DNA of 64,000 bases from Streptomyces sp. HNM0574 (GTDB taxonomy: Bacteria > Actinomycetota > Actinomycetes > Streptomycetales > Streptomycetaceae): the NCBI RefSeq assembly GCF_012726235.1, contig NZ_JAASAH010000004.1, positions 124,001 through 188,000 of the forward strand. The letters run 5' to 3'. A model generated the notes under the pieces. That model had not been told where the DNA came from. It was given only the letters and a program-made list of their open reading frames with translations, and did not search any database. The first letter of the stretch is position 1. The number at the start of each line of letters is the position of its first letter. This document shows positions 59,253 to 64,000 of the stretch, piece by piece. The translations under genes and the position numbers were made by a program.

Positions 59253-62200
59253 TGATCGCCGCCTCCATCATCTTCTCGTGGGTCTCGGACTCGGAGAGTC
59301 CGGCTCGCTCGGCGGCGTCCTTGGCGGCGAGCACGGCCTTGAAGGTGGCCGGCAGGACCTTCTTGAAGCGGGCCACCGCGGTGTCCCAGTCGGCGAGGAG
59401 CTTCTCGGCCACGGTGGACCCGGTCTCCTCCAGGTGGCGGCGCACCACGTCGTGCAGCCACCCCTTGTCCTCGTCGTCGAGCTCCTCGACGGCGTCCCGG
59501 ACGCCGGTGTTGACGTCGGCCGGGTCGAGGTCGATGACGTACGCGACGCCGCCGGACATGCCGGCGCCGAAGTTGCGTCCCGTCTCGCCCAGGACGACGG
59601 CGTGGCCGCCGGTCATGTACTCGCAGCCGTGGTCGCCGACGCCCTCGGAGACCACCGTCGCGCCGGAGTTGCGGACGCAGAACCGCTCGCCGACCCGGCC
59701 GCGGAGGAACATCTCGCCGCCGGTGGCGCCGTAGGCGAGGGTGTTGCCCGCGATGGTCGAGTACTCGGCGAGGTGGTCGGCGCCGCGGTCCGGGCGGACG
59801 ACGATGCGGCCGCCGGAGAGGCCCTTGCCGACGTAGTCGTTGGCGTCGCCCTCCAGGCGGAGGGTGACCCCGCGCGGCACGAAGGCGCCGAACGACTGGC
59901 CGGCGGAGCCGGTGAAGGTGAGGTCGATGGTGTCGTCGGGCAGGCCCGCGCCGCCGAACTTCTTCGTCACCTCGTGGCCGAGCATGGTGCCGACGGTGCG
60001 GTTGATGTTCCGGATCGCGATCCGGCCGCGGACCGGCTGGGCGGCCTCGGCCGAGTCGGCGTTCAGCGCGTCGGCGGAGAGCTTGATCAGCTCGTTGTCG
60101 AGCGCCTTGGCCAGGCCGTGGTCCTGCTCGGCGATCTGGTAGCGCACCGCGCCCTCGGGGAGGTCCGGGACGTGCAGCAGCGGCTCCAGGTCCAGGCCCT
60201 GCGCCTTCCAGTGGTCCACGGCGCGGGAGGTGTCGAGGAGTTCGGCGTGGCCGATGGCCTCGTCGAGGCTGCGGAAGCCGAGCTCGGCGAGCAGCTCGCG
60301 GACCTCCTCGGCGATGAACTCGAAGAAGTTCACGACGAATTCGGCCTTGCCGCTGTACCGCTCGCGCAGCACCGGGTTCTGGGTGGCGATGCCGACCGGG
60401 CAGGTGTCCAGGTGGCAGACGCGCATCATGACGCAGCCGGAGACGACCAGCGGCGCGGTGGCGAAGCCGTACTCCTCGGCGCCGAGCAGCGCGGCGATGA
60501 GGACGTCGCGGCCGGTCTTCAGCTGGCCGTCGGTCTGCACGACGATGCGGTCGCGCAGACCGTTGAGCAGCAGCGTCTGCTGGGTCTCGGCGAGGCCGAG
60601 CTCCCAGGGGCCGCCCGCGTGCTTGAGCGAGGTCAGCGGGGAGGCGCCGGTGCCGCCGTCGTGGCCCGAGACGAGGACGACGTCGGCGTGCGCCTTGGAG
60701 ACACCGGCGGCGACGGTGCCGACGCCGACCTCGGAGACCAGCTTGACGTGAATGCGCGCCTGCGGGTTGGCGTTCTTCAGGTCGTGGATGAGCTGGGCGA
60801 GGTCCTCGATCGAGTAGATGTCGTGGTGCGGCGGCGGCGAGATGAGGCCGACGCCCGGCGTCGAGTGCCGGGTCTTGGCGACCCACGGGTAGACCTTGTG
60901 GCCGGGCAGCTGGCCGCCCTCGCCGGGCTTGGCGCCCTGGGCCATCTTGATCTGGATGTCGTCGGAGTTGACGAGGTACTCGCTGGTGACGCCGAAGCGG
61001 CCGGAGGCGACCTGCTTGATGCTGGAGCGCCGCGCCGGGTCGTAGAGCCGCTCCGGGTCCTCGCCGCCCTCACCGGTGTTGGACTTGGCGCCCAGCTGGT
61101 TCATGGCGATGGCGAGGGTCTCGTGCGCCTCCTGCGAGATGGAGCCGTAGCTCATCGCGCCGGTGGAGAACCGCTTGACGATCTCGCTGACGGGCTCGAC
61201 CTCGTCGATCGGGACGGCCGGACGGTCGCCCTTGAGCTGGAAGAGGCCGCGCAGCGTCATCAGCCGCTCGGACTGCTCGTCGACGCGCTGCGTGTACTGC
61301 TTGAAGATGTCGTAGCGGCGCGAGCGGGTGGAGTGCTGGAGCCGGAAGACGGTGTCCGGGTCGAACAGGTGCGGCTCGCCCTCGCGGCGCCACTGGTACT
61401 CGCCGCCGATGTCCAGGTCCCGGTGCGCGGACGCGATGCCGGTGGCCGGGTACGCCTTGGCGTGCCGGGCGGCGACCTCCTTGGCGACGACGTCGAGACC
61501 GGCGCCGCCGATCTTCGTGGTCGTGCCGTGGAAGTAGGTGTCGACGAAGGACTCCTCCAGGCCGACTGCCTCGAAGACCTGCGCGCCCCGGTAGGAGGCG
61601 ACGGTGGAGATGCCCATCTTGGACATCACCTTCAGCACGCCCTTGCCGAGGGCGTATATGAGGTTCCGGATCGCCTTTTCGGGCTCCAGGTCGCCGGGCA
61701 GGAAGGTGCCCGCGCGGACGAGGTCCTCGACGGACTCCATGGCCAGGTACGGGTTGACCGCGGCGGCGCCGTAGCCGATGAGCAGCGCGACGTGGTGCAC
61801 CTCGCGGACGTCACCGGCCTCGATGAGCAGGCCGACCTGGGTCCGCTGCTTGGTGCGGATCAGGTGGTGGTGCACGGCGGAGGTGAGCAGCAGCGAGGGG
61901 ATCGGCGCGTGCTCGGCGTCGGAGTGCCGGTCGGAGAGGACCAGCAGCCGGGCGCCGGCCGCTATCGCGGCGTCGGCCTCGTCGCAGATCTCCTTGATCC
62001 GGTCGGCCAGGCCCCTGCCGCCGTCGTGGACGCGGTAGAGGCCGGAGAGCGTCGCGGACTGGAATCCGGGCAGGTCGCCGTCGGCGTTGACGTGGATGAG
62101 CTTGGCCAGCTCGTCGTTGTCGATGACCGGGAAGGGCAGGGTCACGCTGCGGCAGGACGCGGCGGTGGGCTCCAGGATGTTGCCCTGCGGGCCGAGCGAG

Positions 62201-63894
62201 GAGTGCAGCGAGGTGACGAGCTCCTCGCGGATGGAGTCCAGCGGCGGGTTCGTGACCTGCGCGAACAGCTGGGTGAAGTAGTCGAAGATCAGCCGCGGCC
62301 GGTCGGAGAGCGCGGCGATCGGCGAGTCCGTGCCCATCGAACCGATCGGCTCCGCGCCGGTGTTGGCCATCGGCGCGAGGAGGACGCGCAGTTCCTCCTC
62401 GGTGTAGCCGAAGGTCTGCTGGCGGCGGGTGACCGAGGCGTGGGTGTGCACGACGTGCTCGCGCTCGGGCAGGTCGGCGAGTTCGATCAGCCCGCTCTCC
62501 AGCCACTCCCCGTAGGGGTGTTCGGCGGCGAGCCCGGTCTTGATCTCCTCGTCCTCGATGATCCGGTGCTCGGCGGTGTCGACGAGGAACATCCGGCCCG
62601 GCTGGAGGCGGCCCTTGCGGACGACCCGGGCCGGGTCGATGTCGAGGACGCCGACCTCGGAGCCGAGGACGACGAGGCCGTCGTCGGTGACCCAGTACCG
62701 GCCCGGACGCAGGCCGTTGCGGTCGAGAACGGCGCCGACCTGGGTGCCGTCGGTGAAGGTGACGCAGGCGGGCCCGTCCCAGGGCTCCATCATCGTCGAG
62801 TGGTACTGGTAGAACGCCCGGCGGGCGGGGTCCATGGAGTTCTTGGACTGGGGGCTCTCCCAGGCTTCCGGGACCATCATCAGCACCGAGTGCGGCAGCG
62901 AACGTCCGCTGAGGTGCAGCAGCTCCAGGACCTCGTCGAAGGACGCGGAGTCGGAGGCGCCCGGGGTGCACAGCGGGAAGATCCGCTCCAGCGAGCTGTC
63001 ACCGGCGTCCGCACCGAAGAGCGCGGAGGACAGCTGGGACTCGCGGGCCCGCATCCAATTCCGGTTGCCCTGAACGGTGTTGATCTCGCCGTTGTGCGCG
63101 ACGAAGCGGTACGGGTGGGCGAGCGGCCAGCTCGGGAAGGTGTTGGTGGAGAAGCGGGAGTGGACCAGGGCGATCGCGCTGGCGAAGCGGCGGTCGGACA
63201 GGTCGGGGAAGAACGGCTCCAGCTGGCCGGTGGTGAGCATGCCCTTGTAGACGATGGTCCGCGCGGACAGCGAGGGGAAGTAGACCCCGGCCTCCCGCTC
63301 GGCGCGCTTGCGCAGCACGAACGCGGGCCGGTCGAGCGCGATCCCGGAACGGGCGGCGTCACCGTCCGCGACGCTGTGCCGGTCCGCAACGCTCTGCTGG
63401 TCCGCAACGCTGTGCCGGTCCGCAACGAAAAGCTGCCGGAAGGACGGCATGGTCTCGCGGGCGCCCGCGCCGAGCAGCTGCGGGGCGACGGGGACCTCGC
63501 GCCAGCCGAGTACGGTCAGGCCCTCCTCGGCCGCGATCGTCTCGATCTGTGAGACGGCCTCGGCGGCCGCCGCCTCGTCCGCCGGGAGAAAGGCGATACC
63601 GGCGGCGTAGGAGCCCGCCTCGGGGAGCGCGAAGGGGACGTTCTCGCGCAGGAAGGCGTCCGGAATCTGACACAGGATGCCGGCGCCGTCGCCGGTGTCC
63701 GGGTCGGAGCCGGTGGCGCCGCGGTGCTCGAGGTTGCGGAGAACGGTCAGCGCCCGGTCGACCAGCTCGTGGCTGGCCTCGCCGGTGAGCGTCGCCACGA
63801 AGCCGACGCCGCAGGCGTCATGTTCGTACCGGGGGTCGTACATCCCCTGCTTGGCTGGGTGGGCCGCCAATTCCGCCATTTTCGCTGCACGCAT
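59245..63894 (-). CDS. gltB: Glutamate synthase large subunit
   Basis: A 1549-residue protein from ATG 63894, where GGGAGAG lies 3 nt upstream; in-frame ATG 63915 and TTG 63927 lie further out. A short propeptide of 27 residues precedes the amidotransferase nucleophile Cys28 in [11 protein letters not shown]. The glutaminase domain covers about 28-430. The central and FMN domains follow, with [34 protein letters not shown] and the [3Fe-4S] cysteines in [13 protein letters not shown], and a C-terminal beta-helix. An 18-bp tandem repeat adds VAD-x-x-S hexapeptides around residues 157-178. It is the first gene of the gltB-gltD operon. Confidence 0.97.
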   Translation of the reverse strand: MRAAKMAELAAHPAKQGMYDPRYEHDACGVGFVATLTGEASHELVDRALTVLRNLEHRGATGSDPDTGDGAGILCQIPDAFLRENVPFALPEAGSYAAGIAFLPADEAAAAEAVSQIETIAAEEGLTVLGWREVPVAPQLLGAGARETMPSFRQLFVADRHSVADQQSVADRHSVADGDAARSGIALDRPAFVLRKRAEREAGVYFPSLSARTIVYKGMLTTGQLEPFFPDLSDRRFASAIALVHSRFSTNTFPSWPLAHPYRFVAHNGEINTVQGNRNWMRARESQLSSALFGADAGDSSLERIFPLCTPGASDSASFDEVLELLHLSGRSLPHSVLMMVPEAWESPQSKNSMDPARRAFYQYHSTMMEPWDGPACVTFTDGTQVGAVLDRNGLRPGRYWVTDDGLVVLGSEVGVLDIDPARVVRKGRLQPGRMFLVDTAEHRIIEDEEIKTGLAAEHPYGEWLESGLIELADLPEREHVVHTHASVTRRQQTFGYTEEELRVLLAPMANTGAEPIGSMGTDSPIAALSDRPRLIFDYFTQLFAQVTNPPLDSIREELVTSLHSSLGPQGNILEPTAASCRSVTLPFPVIDNDELAKLIHVNADGDLPGFQSATLSGLYRVHDGGRGLADRIKEICDEADAAIAAGARLLVLSDRHSDAEHAPIPSLLLTSAVHHHLIRTKQRTQVGLLIEAGDVREVHHVALLIGYGAAAVNPYLAMESVEDLVRAGTFLPGDLEPEKAIRNLIYALGKGVLKVMSKMGISTVASYRGAQVFEAVGLEESFVDTYFHGTTTKIGGAGLDVVAKEVAARHAKAYPATGIASAHRDLDIGGEYQWRREGEPHLFDPDTVFRLQHSTRSRRYDIFKQYTQRVDEQSERLMTLRGLFQLKGDRPAVPIDEVEPVSEIVKRFSTGAMSYGSISQEAHETLAIAMNQLGAKSNTGEGGEDPERLYDPARRSSIKQVASGRFGVTSEYLVNSDDIQIKMAQGAKPGEGGQLPGHKVYPWVAKTRHSTPGVGLISPPPHHDIYSIEDLAQLIHDLKNANPQARIHVKLVSEVGVGTVAAGVSKAHADVVLVSGHDGGTGASPLTSLKHAGGPWELGLAETQQTLLLNGLRDRIVVQTDGQLKTGRDVLIAALLGAEEYGFATAPLVVSGCVMMRVCHLDTCPVGIATQNPVLRERYSGKAEFVVNFFEFIAEEVRELLAELGFRSLDEAIGHAELLDTSRAVDHWKAQGLDLEPLLHVPDLPEGAVRYQIAEQDHGLAKALDNELIKLSADALNADSAEAAQPVRGRIAIRNINRTVGTMLGHEVTKKFGGAGLPDDTIDLTFTGSAGQSFGAFVPRGVTLRLEGDANDYVGKGLSGGRIVVRPDRGADHLAEYSTIAGNTLAYGATGGEMFLRGRVGERFCVRNSGATVVSEGVGDHGCEYMTGGHAVVLGETGRNFGAGMSGGVAYVIDLDPADVNTGVRDAVEELDDEDKGWLHDVVRRHLEETGSTVAEKLLADWDTAVARFKKVLPATFKAVLAAKDAAERAGLSESETHEKMMEAAING
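63364..63427 (-). repeat. 18-bp in-frame tandem repeat within gltB
   Basis: Units at 63364-63381, 63382-63399 and 63400-63417 plus a partial fourth (63418-63427) encode the hexapeptide series [21 protein letters not shown] on the minus strand. Unit 3 matches unit 1 except for one base. The insert lies in a surface-type loop of the glutaminase domain, between QLFVAD and the conserved [14 protein letters not shown] segment. Confidence 0.9.
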
Positions 63895-64000
63895 CGGCTC
63901 TCCCGTCGTCGTCATGGCAAGTAGCAAGTACAGGTGCCGAGGGACGACGTTGGCCCTCGCAGGAAAAGTGCTGTGGGAGGTTACATGATGGCCCGGTTCC
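63895..64000. other. gltB upstream region cut by the window edge
   Basis: The gltB promoter should lie here or just outside. The sequence is more AT-rich toward the end, but no clear -35/-10 pair can be assigned within the 106 bp. Confidence 0.3.

Noticed and set aside
59224-63552. A 1.4-kilocodon plus-strand frame opposite gltB
   Set aside because: Antisense shadow of gltB; composition (Gly/Val/Asp/Arg) mirrors the complement of gltB codons and no motif is present.
1-64000. Prophage, integrative element, IS element or CRISPR array
   Set aside because: No integrase, transposase, terminal inverted repeat pair, attachment-site duplication or repeat-spacer array was seen; the tRNA has no duplicated 3' end nearby.

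Overview
The window is a high-GC actinobacterial chromosome segment, almost certainly Streptomyces. Codons are strongly GC-ending, several promoters look leaderless with TAGnnT -10 boxes, GTG/TTG starts are common, and gene order matches the core Streptomyces chromosome as I know it: terC-uvrB-glpQ, coaE-PAC2-rpsA, polA, an ANTAR response regulator, pyruvate kinase and gltD-gltB. I see no prophage, insertion sequence, CRISPR array or biosynthetic mega-cluster. It is a core region with small accessory inserts between housekeeping genes.

Layout. 0-4.2 kb: a terC gene cut by the left edge, with a yybP-ykoY-type manganese riboswitch candidate in its leader; uvrB; and a secreted glycerophosphodiesterase behind a PHO-box-like repeat. 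4.2-10.7 kb: methylguanine methyltransferase, MFS transporter, PIG-L deacetylase, PemK-like protein, methyltransferase, a secreted cyclohexadienyl-dehydratase-like protein and a uridine-kinase-like protein. 10.7-15.3 kb: a SWIM-protein/SNF2-ATPase pair. 15.4-20 kb: an accessory island. A small protein with a C-terminal RHIM/BASS-like motif and an NB-ARC/TPR (NLR-like) protein with the matching motif at its N-terminus flank a glycosyltransferase-like gene, whose 5' region carries ten perfect 7-bp repeats. 20-29.8 kb: HAD-like protein, TPR protein, coaE, PAC2 protein, rpsA with a clear promoter and terminators, methyltransferase, hrpB, DUF3068 protein and a 44-residue membrane peptide. 30-38.6 kb: lytic transglycosylase, polA, an FdhF/YdeP-like molybdo-oxidoreductase, a hotdog thioesterase and the PdtaR-type regulator.

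38.7-39.7 kb: a tRNA with a leucine CAA anticodon on a short class I body, its terminator, and an HTH-LAGLIDADG protein. 39.7-42.9 kb: a translationally coupled decarboxylase/N-hydroxylase pair behind an iron-box-like site, suggesting hydroxamate siderophore chemistry without acyltransferase or synthetase genes nearby. 42.9-50 kb: SIMPL protein, pyruvate kinase, chorismate mutase, AraC regulator and a Tat-exported GH101 enzyme. 50-53.9 kb: MocR regulator, B3/B4 (PheRS-beta editing-like) protein and an AzlC/AzlD exporter, closed by an 18-bp terminator hairpin. 53.9-57.4 kb: hydrolase, lipoprotein and ArsB-like permease, with two paralogous micro-ORFs that share a start region and the ending H-I-x-R-x-I-D. 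57.8-63.9 kb: gltB-gltD with 8-bp overlap; gltB contains an in-frame 18-bp tandem repeat.

The signals most worth pursuing are the NLR/effector motif pair, the heptanucleotide-repeat locus, the class I CAA tRNA beside a LAGLIDADG gene, the twin micropeptides and the MocR-B3/B4-AzlCD module.
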